This document shows, piece by piece, positions 41,972 through 50,773 of a stretch of DNA of 64,000 bases. This DNA is from Candidatus Methanoperedens sp. (GTDB taxonomy: Archaea; Halobacteriota; Methanosarcinia; Methanosarcinales; Methanoperedenaceae). The stretch is taken from NCBI GenBank assembly GCA_027460525.1, contig JAPZAS010000015.1, positions 180,777-244,776 on the forward strand, in the 5' to 3' direction. Position 1 is the first letter of the stretch; each line of letters starts with the position of its first letter. Under the pieces are notes generated by a model. The model did no database searches. It was not told the origin of the DNA and was given only the letters and a program-made list of their open reading frames with translations. A program made the position numbers and the translations under genes.

Positions 41972-42757
41972 ATGGAAAACAAGCTAAAACTTTCCACAAA
42001 TTACATAATAAAATTATTATTTGATAATGAATATTACTATTTCACAGTGCGTGAGCTTGCGGGTTTATTAAAAGTACCTATCGAAAAAGCATATACTATC
42101 GTGGCAAGGCTTGAGGACAGGGGGTTCATAAAATCGGTTGAAAGGGGTAAGTACCTGTTGCTTGGTTTTGAACCTGAGCGTGCTCTTTCCAACCCTTTTT
42201 TCATAGCATCCAGGATCGTATATCCTTCATACGTGAGTTTCTGGAGCGCCCTGAATTTCTATGGATTCACAGAACAGGTTCCGGTGGTGGTTTTTCTTGC
42301 TTCTGCCAGGAAAAAGACAGAGGTGGAGTTCAACGGTCTCAGGTTCAAATACGTGTTAATGAACCCCAGCAAGTTCTTTGGGTACAGGAAGGAGAGGATG
42401 GGTGACCTCGATTTTCTGATAGCTGAGGAGGAGAAAGCGATTGTTGACAGCCTGTACCTCCCGGGGAATGCCGGCGGGCTGGTGGAGGTGGCAAAAGCGG
42501 TTTACAATGCAAAGGATAAGGTTGATCTCGAAAAGCTTTTTTCGTATGCGTCGGCCATGAAGAGCAGGAGTCTTTGCTCAAGATTGGGATATTTGATTGA
42601 GAGATTTGGTTCTGATGCCGCAATGCTGCTGGAATGCTCAGCGCGTGAATATGTCAAGCTTGACCCGACAAGGGAAAAGAGTAAGGTATGGGATAAGAAA
42701 TGGCATGTTAACGTGAATTTGAGTGAAGAAGAAATACTGGGCTGGAGGGAGACGTAG
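41972..42757 (+). CDS. AbiEi-type antitoxin/transcriptional regulator
   Basis: The 261-residue protein has an N-terminal winged helix (TVRELAGLLKVPIEKAYTIV) and an AbiEi-type C-terminal domain (FIASRIVYPSYVSFWSALNF). It ends in the base directly before the start of the AbiEii gene. AbiEi binds DNA and represses the toxin operon; this is known for the family. Confidence 0.85.
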   Translation: MENKLKLSTNYIIKLLFDNEYYYFTVRELAGLLKVPIEKAYTIVARLEDRGFIKSVERGKYLLLGFEPERALSNPFFIASRIVYPSYVSFWSALNFYGFTEQVPVVVFLASARKKTEVEFNGLRFKYVLMNPSKFFGYRKERMGDLDFLIAEEEKAIVDSLYLPGNAGGLVEVAKAVYNAKDKVDLEKLFSYASAMKSRSLCSRLGYLIERFGSDAAMLLECSAREYVKLDPTREKSKVWDKKWHVNVNLSEEEILGWRET

Positions 42758-43567
42758 ATGCTGACGAGGAAGCAAATAGAGAAGCTCGCTTTGAAAAATC
42801 GAGTGCCGCTATTTACCCAGGAGAGGGATTACATCCAGGCTGCATACCTTAGCCTTCTATATTCAAAGACTATGAGTTTCGTATTCAAGGGGGGCACCTG
42901 CCTTCGGATGGCTTATGGTTCTCAAAGGTATTCTGAGGATCTGGATTTTAACTCGGCTCTGGGTGAAGATGAGGCTTTCAGAGCACTGGAAACAGCAGCA
43001 AAGGAGCTTGAATATTTCGGCATCAGGTCAGAGATCAGGAACAAGAGGATGTCGAGGTCGGGCTTCGGCGTCGCCCTGAGTTATATGGGACCGCTGTATG
43101 AAGGCAGGGATATTACCAAAGGTCTGGTGAGGATAGATGTGAGCCTGAGAGGGGAGAGCGTATCAGAGGACAGGATAACGGTGCGTACCGAATACGATGA
43201 TGTGAAGACGTTTATTATCAGCGCAGCAAGCCTTGACCATATATTTGCAGAAAAGGTGCGGGCACTGCTGGTGAGGGGAATGGCAAGGGATCTATATGAC
43301 CTGTGGTTCCTGATGGAAAGAGGTATTAAACCCGATCTTGAGTTAATAAACAGCAAGCTTGCTCTCTATGATAGGACTTATTCCAGAGAGGAAATGAACG
43401 AGCGCATAGCTGAGCTTGAGAAAAGCTGGAGTAAAGACCTCAAGCCGTTGCTTGGCGTGGTCGTTCCGTATGATGCCGCAGTGAAGAGGGTGATTGACGG
43501 GTTGATGTCTTGCGCCATTCCAGTGCATCATCGAGGGCAGGGAACTCCTCATAAACGCCCGCATTGA
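42758..43567 (+). CDS. AbiEii-type nucleotidyltransferase toxin
   Basis: The 269-residue protein is a predicted nucleotidyltransferase. It has FKGGTCLRMAYG followed by RYSEDLDFNS, the metal-binding Asp pair, and later RDLYDLWFLMERG. AbiEii/DUF1814 proteins act as the toxic partner of AbiEi in type IV toxin-antitoxin phage-defence modules. The two genes are directly adjacent. Confidence 0.85.
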   Translation: MLTRKQIEKLALKNRVPLFTQERDYIQAAYLSLLYSKTMSFVFKGGTCLRMAYGSQRYSEDLDFNSALGEDEAFRALETAAKELEYFGIRSEIRNKRMSRSGFGVALSYMGPLYEGRDITKGLVRIDVSLRGESVSEDRITVRTEYDDVKTFIISAASLDHIFAEKVRALLVRGMARDLYDLWFLMERGIKPDLELINSKLALYDRTYSREEMNERIAELEKSWSKDLKPLLGVVVPYDAAVKRVIDGLMSCAIPVHHRGQGTPHKRPH

Positions 43568-43585
43568 TGGGATGGGCTTTTTTTC

Positions 43586-43804
43586 TTAAATCTGCGATTT
43601 CAATACCATCATATACTTCATCCTCTCCAACAGGCGACGGCGGCGCTCAATCGCCGCGGAGGCTGCTGCTACCCTGTCCTTACATCCCGGAGATTGTATC
43701 TTTTTTCTATCGGGTATGGTAACTCCAGTATATGCTCGAACGATTATAACCTGAGATTCCGAGTTATGTGGGCTATGTTTGCACGAAATGAGCCTGTGAA
43801 GCAC
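43586..43804 (-). pseudogene. C-terminal fragment sharing a repeat with 48.7 kb
   Basis: A 72-codon minus-strand frame ends RVAAASAAIERRRRLLERMK and VLKSQI. A paralogous sequence at 48697-48840 encodes AAAASSAIERRHHLLERM and VLKSQI. The N-terminal part shows no recognisable domain and the frame lacks a ribosome-binding site, so both are probably remnants of the same gene family. Confidence 0.4.
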
Positions 43805-43832
43805 GATTCATAGTTTTTTAGAAAATTATCTG

Positions 43833-43973
43833 ATGAATAGTTTCAAGCCTGCAGTCATCAGCAGACTGGCTGAGAATTTGCATGTTCATGTGGAAAATGA
43901 TGAGCTGCCTCAGAGAACAGCTTTCAAGATCGCAGTTACGATCCAGCAGTTTAAAGAACAAGCCAAGGAGTAG
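43833..43973 (+). other. Short 46-codon frame, doubtful
   Basis: ATG to stop encodes MNSFKPAVISRLAENLHVHV, then ENDELPQRTAFKIAVTIQQF and ends KEQAKE. The composition is coding-like, but it has no clear ribosome-binding site, and it may be the C-terminal piece of a larger lost gene. Confidence 0.3.
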
Positions 43974-44017
43974 GTGATTGCGGAGAGGATGTTGTCATTT
44001 CTTAAGACAAAATCAAA

Positions 44018-44590
44018 TCATTCACTTCTTATTTTCTTAAGCAGCCATGCCATATTTCCGGGATTCCTCATATTCCGGATTCCTTCTTCGTCTTATCAAC
44101 ATCCCCAATTTCTCTTCCCATGCCCATGTTCCAGTAACTTGAACCTGGACTATCATCTGATTGATATGGAAGAAATGATTGATCGAGTCAAAAGCGGTAT
44201 TGCGCCTCCCCTTCGCACTGCAACCACAGCGGCGCCTACTTTTCGTTTGAACATGACCACATTGGCCATTGAGGTAAATCCCGCACGTTCTACTAAAGCC
44301 TTCATTTCTGAGGTTACATCGGCGAAATATGTTGGTGAACCGAGAATAATTCCATCAGCTCCCACCATCTTTTCAATACAATCATTCACTATATCATTTT
44401 TGACAGCGCATTTCCTGTCTTTTGTTTCAAAACATTTACAGCAGGCTGTACATCCCTGGATCTTCCTGCCTGCAAGCTCCACTAATTCTGTTTCTATCCC
44501 AACTTTCTCCAGTTCACTGAACACATGGTTTATGGGAATTGCAGTGTTCCCCTGTTTTCGGGCGCTTCCGTTAAATGCTATTGCTTTCAT
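44018..44590 (-). pseudogene. NADPH-dependent FMN reductase/flavoprotein with three frameshifts
   Basis: From ATG 44590 the frame encodes MKAIAFNGSARKQGNT and an intact flavodoxin-like part with a cysteine motif (QGCTACCKCFE) and GADGIILGSPTYF. After RRGGA the frame breaks; similarity then continues in three successive other frames (FDSINHFFHINQMIV, then PGSSYWNMGMGREIGD, then EEGIRNMRNPGNMAWLLKK) to a stop at 44018. Each break is explained by loss of one base. The gene was an iron-sulfur flavoprotein/FMN reductase; it is a pseudogene, or the assembly carries errors here. Confidence 0.7.
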
Positions 44591-44827
44591 GACCTGATCG
44601 TCTATATGCAAATACCACTTCATGGAATAAAATATCGATACTTTCACGATTATTTTCGCTCCGCTCTTGGATTCAAATATATACTGACCAAATAATCGAT
44701 TATCTGAGGTGATTCATTTCGTTTCTAAATAAAGTTGAGCAAGGGAAAGCTTTAAAAGCCCATGCCATAATTGACAATGCTGACATATACTCAAATGAAT
44801 ACGAGTTAAATATCATCCCACGATGAA

Positions 44828-45715
44828 ATGGACAATATGGTACAAGTAGGTGTTGTCAGAAAAAAGGATATAATTCAATCTGTAAAAACCTCTGTTGGGC
44901 TTGCTGGAGGCTTAAAAATACAGAAGAATTCCACGGTTTTGATCAGACCGAATGCGAACACAGCCGATTACCCGCCCGGTTCGACTAATCCTGAAGTGCT
45001 AAAAGGAGCTATTCGTGCGGTCAAGGAATACAACCCTGCAAAGATCATCGTAGCCGAGAAATCAATGACCACACTGGATACTACAAAGGTGATGAAACAT
45101 CTGGGTCTATACCAGGTGGCTGAATCAGAAGGGGTGGATGAGATATTGTCTTTTGACGATGTAGAGTGGAAGAAGGTGCGGCATCCTGACGCAAAATCAT
45201 GGCCTCACGGTTTTTCAGTTCCTGTGATCCTTGATACTATCGATTATATTATTGCGCTTCCCATCGTAAAAACGCACTGGACTGCATTGTTTACTATTGG
45301 GTTAAAATCCCAGATCAGCATTACCTCGGATCTTGACAGGAGACAGCTTCCTCACGGACAGAACAACGATGAACTCTTCGGTAATATGATCGCAGAATCA
45401 AATCTTGTACATAAACCCGATTTTTACATATCAGATGCTACGAAATGTTTTGTGACAGATGGACCCAATGTCGGGACTTTGCGGGAACCTGGCATTGTCA
45501 TGGCTACAAGTGATGTGATCGCGAATGATGTGGTGGGTCTGGCACTTTTAAAGACACTTGGTACGATCCATAAAATACAGAATAGATCGGTATGGGAGCA
45601 GCCTCAGATAAAAAGAGCGGTTGAACTTGGTCTTGGAGTGAAAAGCAAAAATGAAATACAGATCAAAAGTGATGGCGTGAAAGAAATCGAAAATATTAAA
45701 GGCAATATTATTTAG
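44828..45715 (+). CDS. DUF362 family protein
   Basis: The 295-residue protein has the DUF362 pattern: VLIRPNANTADYPPGSTNPE, KIIVAEKSMT, ALPIVKTHWTALFTIGLKSQ, then DATKCFVTDGPNVG. Such proteins are often linked to iron-sulfur or metal metabolism but have no settled activity. The best start is uncertain within MDNMVQ. The gene is followed by the nitroreductase gene after 40 bases. Confidence 0.8.
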   Translation: MDNMVQVGVVRKKDIIQSVKTSVGLAGGLKIQKNSTVLIRPNANTADYPPGSTNPEVLKGAIRAVKEYNPAKIIVAEKSMTTLDTTKVMKHLGLYQVAESEGVDEILSFDDVEWKKVRHPDAKSWPHGFSVPVILDTIDYIIALPIVKTHWTALFTIGLKSQISITSDLDRRQLPHGQNNDELFGNMIAESNLVHKPDFYISDATKCFVTDGPNVGTLREPGIVMATSDVIANDVVGLALLKTLGTIHKIQNRSVWEQPQIKRAVELGLGVKSKNEIQIKSDGVKEIENIKGNII

Positions 45716-45755
45716 ATTATATTTAGTTACACTATAAGAAAAGGGAGATGAATTA

Positions 45756-46487
45756 ATGAGTTCCATTGGAAAAGAATTTATGGAAAAAACAAAGTTCCAG
45801 TATCTTGACAGGTCTGACCAATCCAGTAACTTACCCCAGCCTCCATTAGAGATGGAATATATTGCGTCAAGACCGGTTATTGATCTTCCCGGGCATGAAA
45901 ATATCAAAATAAGAAGCATTGACCTGAGGCAGGCAATTGAAGGTCGAAGAAGTATACGCAAGTATTCACAGCAACCATTAACAATTGAAGAACTGTCATA
46001 TTTACTATGGGTTACACAGGGAGTGGTTCAGGTTACACCTGGAGCAACTTTCAGGAATGTGCCTTCTGCAGGTGCAAGACATGCTCTTGAAACATATCTG
46101 CTTATCAATAATGTCAGGGATGTTCCAGAAGGCATTTACAGATTTTTAGCTATTGATCACAAACTGGTGGAAATAAATACGGATCCAGACATAGCTGACA
46201 GGGTGACTGAAGGCTGTTTAGGACAGGATTTTATCAGGAAAAGTGCTGTGACTTTTATCTGGATAGCAGATGCGTATAGAATGAAATGGCGGTATGGAGA
46301 AAGAGGATACAGGTATCTTCACCTTGACGCAGGACATGCCTGCCAGAATCTGTATCTAAGTGCAGGCTCTTTAGATTGCGGTGTATGCGCCATTGCAGCT
46401 TTTTCAGATGATTATATGAACGATCTGCTTGAGCTTGATGGAGTGGAACAATTTGTAATATATATTGCAACTGTGGGGAAAAAATAA
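45756..46487 (+). CDS. SagB-type nitroreductase family protein
   Basis: The 243-residue protein starts with a good GGGAGATG ribosome-binding site. It has the flavin-binding nitroreductase signature RRSIRKYSQQPLTIEELSYL and LHLDAGHACQNLYLSAGSLD, and the SagB-like SAGARHALETYL. Enzymes of this type are FMN-dependent dehydrogenases that act on peptides (thiazoline oxidases) or quinones; the substrate here is unknown. It follows the DUF362 gene closely. Confidence 0.82.
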   Translation: MSSIGKEFMEKTKFQYLDRSDQSSNLPQPPLEMEYIASRPVIDLPGHENIKIRSIDLRQAIEGRRSIRKYSQQPLTIEELSYLLWVTQGVVQVTPGATFRNVPSAGARHALETYLLINNVRDVPEGIYRFLAIDHKLVEINTDPDIADRVTEGCLGQDFIRKSAVTFIWIADAYRMKWRYGERGYRYLHLDAGHACQNLYLSAGSLDCGVCAIAAFSDDYMNDLLELDGVEQFVIYIATVGKK

Positions 46488-46554
46488 AGTCAGGTTTTAA
46501 AAATCAATTCCTTCCAGTTCATATCATGCTTTTTCCCCTACTTCAAGACTGCTT

Positions 46555-46998
46555 TCACAGGATACGTTTCAGATATTCTCCCACCAATATTGATGCTGGA
46601 TAAAGGACTTCTTCTTCGGTCCTTGCGTGCAGGATCAATTTATCAGCAAATTGTCCATATTCCATTTTCTTCTCCTTCTTTGCCGCATCGATGAGATTCT
46701 TAAGAGCAGAGACTATCGCTTTGTGCTCATTGAGCATCTCCGGAAGTTCAGCTTTCAATCTGTTTGTCATCGTGAGGACATCTTTCATTTCAGTCGAGAT
46801 TTTCCCTTCCGCCAAAGAAGATAATAATCCAAGCGGTGGCATTGCATATTCTTCTTCTTTTATAAAATGTGGATGCAAGATCTTCGCAACAGCTTTTGCA
46901 GAATCTCCAATCTTTCCGCCGACCTGGGTTGCCTTTGCGAGTTCGGCATGAAGCTCTTCATGCTCTAATTTCAATGATCTCGGTATAATGAATTCCAT
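46555..46998 (-). CDS. Hemerythrin-like domain protein
   Basis: The start ATG 46998 follows a GGAGA site; a frame start at 47025 would overlap the upstream gene by 4 bases and is the alternative. The 147-residue product has His and Glu residues in LKLEHEELHAEL, LHPHFIKEEEYAMPP, MLNEHKAIV and LILHARTEEEVLYP, giving a diiron-binding hemerythrin pattern. It may sense or scavenge oxygen or iron. It follows the VOC protein gene. Confidence 0.82.
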   Translation of the reverse strand: MEFIIPRSLKLEHEELHAELAKATQVGGKIGDSAKAVAKILHPHFIKEEEYAMPPLGLLSSLAEGKISTEMKDVLTMTNRLKAELPEMLNEHKAIVSALKNLIDAAKKEKKMEYGQFADKLILHARTEEEVLYPASILVGEYLKRIL

Positions 46999-47021
46999 TT
47001 TCCAATCTCCTGATATTAATT

Positions 47022-47393
47022 TCATTTAGCGTTTTTATCTTCCTGCCAGAGTCCGAATAAATTATTTTCGGTATCAACACATATCGCAAGATAACCCCAG
47101 CCAGGCGCTGCTGTTTTGGGCGTGATGATATTACCACCCAGCTTCTTTACCTTTGTAATGTATTCTTCAACAGAGGGTACACCGATGTAGTTCATGATAT
47201 TCTGTGCAGGCAATCTTCTTTTTCCCGTCCCGCCACCTACTGCTTGGTTCCCATTCAAATCTTTTGTCTCGATAAGGTAGAAGGCTATTGCCATCGGTAC
47301 CTGATTGAATTTCCAATCAAACAGCTTTTTGTAGAATTTCTTCGCTCTTTCCAGATCATCTACAGGCAGGTCAAAATGAACAATTGTTGGCAT
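47022..47393 (-). CDS. VOC/glyoxalase-like protein
   Basis: A 123-residue vicinal oxygen chelate fold with IVHFDLPVDDLERAKKFYKK at the start and a second half-site LAICVDTENNLFGLWQ. Metal ligands His 6 and Glu near 113 are plausible. The substrate cannot be deduced. It is first of a two-gene unit with the hemerythrin-like gene. Confidence 0.8.
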   Translation of the reverse strand: MPTIVHFDLPVDDLERAKKFYKKLFDWKFNQVPMAIAFYLIETKDLNGNQAVGGGTGKRRLPAQNIMNYIGVPSVEEYITKVKKLGGNIITPKTAAPGWGYLAICVDTENNLFGLWQEDKNAK

Positions 47394-47600
47394 TGCTAAC
47401 TCCTCAATTTATATTATGTGTTTCAGGGTTAATATCTGTTGGTATAGACGTTGAAAGGAAAGTCCTTTTAAGTGGCTGGCTCTTCAACAAAAACGAAGAT
47501 GTCTGAGATATAGTGAAATGCTTTTAATACACAATCTGGATAACCAGATAAAAACCATTGTCCGGGAAAAACCTAATGTTAATGTCCACTGACATTAATC

Positions 47601-48407
47601 CTAACCAACAATGCTCCTCAACAACGCGCCAACCAGGTAGGCTACGCTCGCTGCCAGTCCACCAACCAATAGCATCTCGAGCCCGCTTCTTAGGGGATTT
47701 AACTTGGTAACAGTTACTTTCGCAACCCCCAGCCCAAAGATTGTCAATGCCGATAATATAACGGATACTGTGAAGGCTTCGGTCGAAGAAATCGGGTAGA
47801 ACAGTCCCAGCACGTAGACGATAAGCGGCATGAATCCAGCCAGGATGAAAGACACCAGCGTGGCCAGTGCACTGAATAACGGCTTTCGTTCGTCTTGCAG
47901 CATCCCGAGTTCGTTGATCATCATCGCTTTAACCCACCTCTCCGGGTCGCGGGCCTGGATATCAACGAGGCGGCGTGCATCATCCTCCGAATAACTGTGG
48001 CTTCGATAAACCTCGTAGAGTTCAGCCCGTTCGCCTTCCGGGAAATGTTCAACCTCCCAGGCTTCTCGCTGCCACTCCCGCTGGTAATACTCCTTTTCGC
48101 TCTTGGAAGAAAGGTACGCTCCTATGGCCATTGCAAAACCGTCTGCCAGCAAATTGGCCATGCCCAGGATAAGAACGATACTGATGCCCAGTTTGGCACC
48201 AGCCACGCCGCTGACTACTGCAAAGGTAGTAAGGATGCCGTCCAGCCCGCCATAGACCATGTTACCAATATAAACGTCGCTCGCCCCGCCATGCTGCTCT
48301 TTGGCTGCCTGGGCGATACGCTCAGGAGCATGCGCCAATGCTGATGCCTTAACATCACGCCGGGCGAATGCTTTACGCATTTCCTCGAGTCGTCTGGACT
48401 TAGTCAT
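47601..48407 (-). CDS. CCC1/VIT1 family iron/manganese transporter
   Basis: This 268-residue membrane protein has the VIT1 motif YGGLDGILTTFAVVSGVAGA and MANLLADGFAMAIGAYLSSK, a hydrophilic metal-binding insertion rich in Glu, and three further helices (SALATLVSFILAGFMPLIVY). Family members move Fe2+ or Mn2+. It sits near hemerythrin-like and FMN-type genes, which suggests an iron or oxidative-stress theme in this region. Confidence 0.88.
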   Translation of the reverse strand: MTKSRRLEEMRKAFARRDVKASALAHAPERIAQAAKEQHGGASDVYIGNMVYGGLDGILTTFAVVSGVAGAKLGISIVLILGMANLLADGFAMAIGAYLSSKSEKEYYQREWQREAWEVEHFPEGERAELYEVYRSHSYSEDDARRLVDIQARDPERWVKAMMINELGMLQDERKPLFSALATLVSFILAGFMPLIVYVLGLFYPISSTEAFTVSVILSALTIFGLGVAKVTVTKLNPLRSGLEMLLVGGLAASVAYLVGALLRSIVG

Positions 48408-49048
48408 ACCACACCTGCATACACTATGCGATCACGATACTAAAAACCTTATTAAAATCATGTATGGTGCAGTCTCTATCATGGCGATTTTACGCTCGTC
48501 TCTCCTCCGACCATCATTTCTTAGGTATTGGCTTTGGTTTAATGGGTTTCTTTTTCTCCTTATTTGGCATCTGCTTCCTCCTGACAATTTAAAGTCATGA
48601 ATAATTTGATTTTCAGGATATGAACTTTTGTGTAACAACGTTGATGCTAAAGCTACTGCCAGAATGACAATGCAACACTCCGTAACATGCAGATTATTAA
48701 ATCTGCGATTTCAATACCGTCATCCTCTCCAGCAGGTGATGGCGCCGCTCAATCGCTGAGGAGGCTGCCGCTGCCCTGTTTTCAGGTCTATAAGGCTGTA
48801 TTTTTTTTAGGTATTGGGTATGCTGTCTTTTAAGGCGTATACGGGCAGGAGTATGAATGATATATTGCTGCTTGGGGGGAAAAGATACGGATTAAGCTTG
48901 GCAGAGAGCGTTTGAATATCGATAGAGCGGTATCTTAGCTCATTCTATATATGGTGGAAATAGAGTATCAACGCAAAAATGGTATATACAGGCCTCGTAC
49001 GTCGTACGGGGTTTGTGACTTGTCCTATTTTCTCAAGCAGAGTATTGT
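48408..49048. other. Gene-poor region with a paralogous fragment
   Basis: No intact gene is supported. Positions 48697-48840 on the minus strand encode a remnant (AAAASSAIERRHHLLERM, then VLKSQI) paralogous to 43586-43740. The remainder is AT-rich with short shadow frames only. Confidence 0.5.
48697..48840 (-). repeat. Second copy of the 43.6-kb fragment
   Basis: Roughly 140 bases match 43586-43740 at about 80% identity with the same strand and the same end. It appears to be a duplicated remnant. Confidence 0.6.
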
Positions 49049-49252
49049 TCAAGCTATTTTTTCTAACTTTCTTAGCATTCTTATTTTCTCAATTCCACCT
49101 TCAACTTCAGCAAGGCGCTCATAGAAAGTATTTGCCATGATTATCTGCGCGTCTATCAGAGGTCCGACCTCCCTGATCCAGATTGAGCGGGGATGTGCTT
49201 TTACAAATTTAGCCCATCGCTCGATATGCTCGGTATGAGTCATGTCTCTCAT
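49049..49252 (-). CDS. Small partner protein of the nucleotidyltransferase
   Basis: The 67-residue protein starts in an ATGA overlap with the nucleotidyltransferase gene. Its sequence (THTEHIERWAKFVKAHPRSI and ANTFYERLAEVEGGIEKI) has no known domain. Coupling suggests that it is the partner of a toxin-antitoxin-like pair. Confidence 0.6.
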   Translation of the reverse strand: MRDMTHTEHIERWAKFVKAHPRSIWIREVGPLIDAQIIMANTFYERLAEVEGGIEKIRMLRKLEKIA

Positions 49253-49812
49253 GATAAGCGCAACCTGCGGATATCCGCTTTTATCTTTTTGATCTCATTT
49301 TCATCAAGGACATCCGAATAGATGATCCGCAAATGCTTTGCATCATCCATGTCTTTTTCTGATCTTAGCAGTTCTTCCTTGAAAGCGATATTCATTTCAA
49401 TACTTGAAAAATATAGCTCCAACCCTGTAAGAGGCAGTTTTTTCCTTGTCCGGATTTGATAATCATCCAGTTCGTCTTTTGCCAGTTTCAATTCCATTTC
49501 AGGGATAAAATGTCCTTTCCTGACATATCGCACGCTGGTCTTATCTTTTAAATAGTCATCATAAATTATTTCCGGATGTTCCGACTGTATGCATTCAAAA
49601 CCTGCCTGCATAAGATCATTATGCATTTTTATGAACGCATCTTTTTTGATCCTTTCAATGATTATGTCCACATCTTCAGTTCCCCTGCTTCTTCCATGTG
49701 CAATAGCTACGAACCCTGAAACAATGACATATTTTGCATGATTTTCTACTACCTCAACAAAATCTTCGGCAAACGTATCAAGAATGGTACGCTCTTTTAC
49801 TTCTCTTCTCAT
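49249..49812 (-). CDS. MNT-type nucleotidyltransferase-like protein
   Basis: The 187-residue protein contains YVIVSGFVAIAHGRSRGTED followed by VDIII, a degenerate nucleotidyltransferase core (GS-like and D-x-D). It resembles AbiEii/DUF6036-type proteins and is paired with a small overlapping gene. A role in a toxin-antitoxin module is inferred. Confidence 0.72.
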   Translation of the reverse strand: MRREVKERTILDTFAEDFVEVVENHAKYVIVSGFVAIAHGRSRGTEDVDIIIERIKKDAFIKMHNDLMQAGFECIQSEHPEIIYDDYLKDKTSVRYVRKGHFIPEMELKLAKDELDDYQIRTRKKLPLTGLELYFSSIEMNIAFKEELLRSEKDMDDAKHLRIIYSDVLDENEIKKIKADIRRLRLS

Positions 49813-50234
49813 TCAGGTTATTCAATATATTTGCGAGATAATATGCCTTTCCACATGCCAAGAGATGCCAAAATGCAATGAATACGCGAACAGGTGCGCG
49901 GGGTTGTCTAAGGTGCTGTTCAGCAGACCTTTCTGGAAACACTCTACCATTTTCTTTTCAACCCGCTCCCGTGAAGACGTATATGAGGCAAACTATCAAG
50001 AAGTTCTCATGCACAGGTCTTACCGGAGCGGGCGAGCTCACCCTGCAACTGGGGCGACTGGAAAAGAACCGCGCGCCTCCAGGCAGAGACGGGCGCCGAA
50101 CTGGATGCGCTGCTGCCGGCTGTGCTGGACAGGGCGTTTAAAGGGAGTTGTGATAGGGGGGTTGTTTCGGGAACATATCGGCGCCGGGAGATTAATATTT
50201 TTGAAGTGATATAGTTCGAAGGAGAGTAAAAAAA
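49813..50234 (+). pseudogene. Remnant of type I restriction specificity protein HsdS
   Basis: The plus-strand frame at 50062-50153 encodes KRTARLQAETGAELDALLPA and then VLDRAFKG, the usual C-terminus of HsdS specificity subunits; one lost base in a G-run changes the final EL and stop. The upstream 250 bases show no intact frame. The rest of the restriction system is absent. Confidence 0.55.
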
Positions 50235-50385
50235 ATGTCCATAGCGGGCTTGCTTCACAGCATCAAATCTTCCCGAAGCTACGAGAACCAGATTGTCCAT
50301 GTTGAAGAGATAATTTCCAGGCAGCCAGAACACGCTTCCATCGAATTAAAGCCTTTAATCAACTATGCATTGGACAGGTCACATT
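50235..50385 (+). pseudogene. N-terminal remnant of a DEAD/DEAH-box helicase
   Basis: An ATG with ggagag upstream encodes MSIAGLLHSIKSSRSYENQI then VHVEEIISRQPEHASIELKP and LINYALDR, matching the N-terminus of large DEAD/DEAH helicases of the Lhr-like/DUF1998 kind. The helicase core is absent; after about 49 residues similarity ends, so the gene is truncated. Confidence 0.55.
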
Positions 50386-50773
50386 ATATTTATTATCAGT
50401 TTTGTTATCAAAACCTATTTACATTAATAAAAGGAAATAATCATTTACCATATCATGAATTGAATATGATATGGGGCACACTATGATGAGCTAGCGAGGA
50501 ATCGGCAGAAGAGGCATATTGGAAAGGTTATTAAATTTCCAAGTTTCCCGGACGTAATTGTCCTGTGACCAGTCAAGGTCTAAAAGGAAGTGACTCGACT
50601 GTGATTTCTCCCAAATGGGTGCTTAAAGAAAGCGCGGGGAGCGCAATTTGCGGCGAAGCCAGAAATTTAATTGTGCGAGGGTGCTGCAAGCCCTGGGGGA
50701 AATAAGCAAGGGTCAGCTCATCAACCCCTACATGATTTGTTAATCATTTTTTATTTTAATATTAACACCTGTC
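50386..50773. other. Unexplained gene-free stretch
   Basis: No gene is supported. An imperfect palindrome aggGTCAGCTCATCAACCCct lies near 50710. The region may contain the debris of an inserted element that disrupted the upstream helicase gene. Confidence 0.4.

Noticed and set aside
44702..44826. Possible small gene upstream of the DUF362 protein
   Set aside because: A coding-like run (FLNKVEQGKALKAHAIIDNA) has no ATG, GTG or TTG start after the preceding stop, so it is probably a remnant or non-coding.
50700..50730. Terminal structure of an IS200/IS605-type element
   Set aside because: Only a short imperfect palindrome is seen and no transposase remnant accompanies it.
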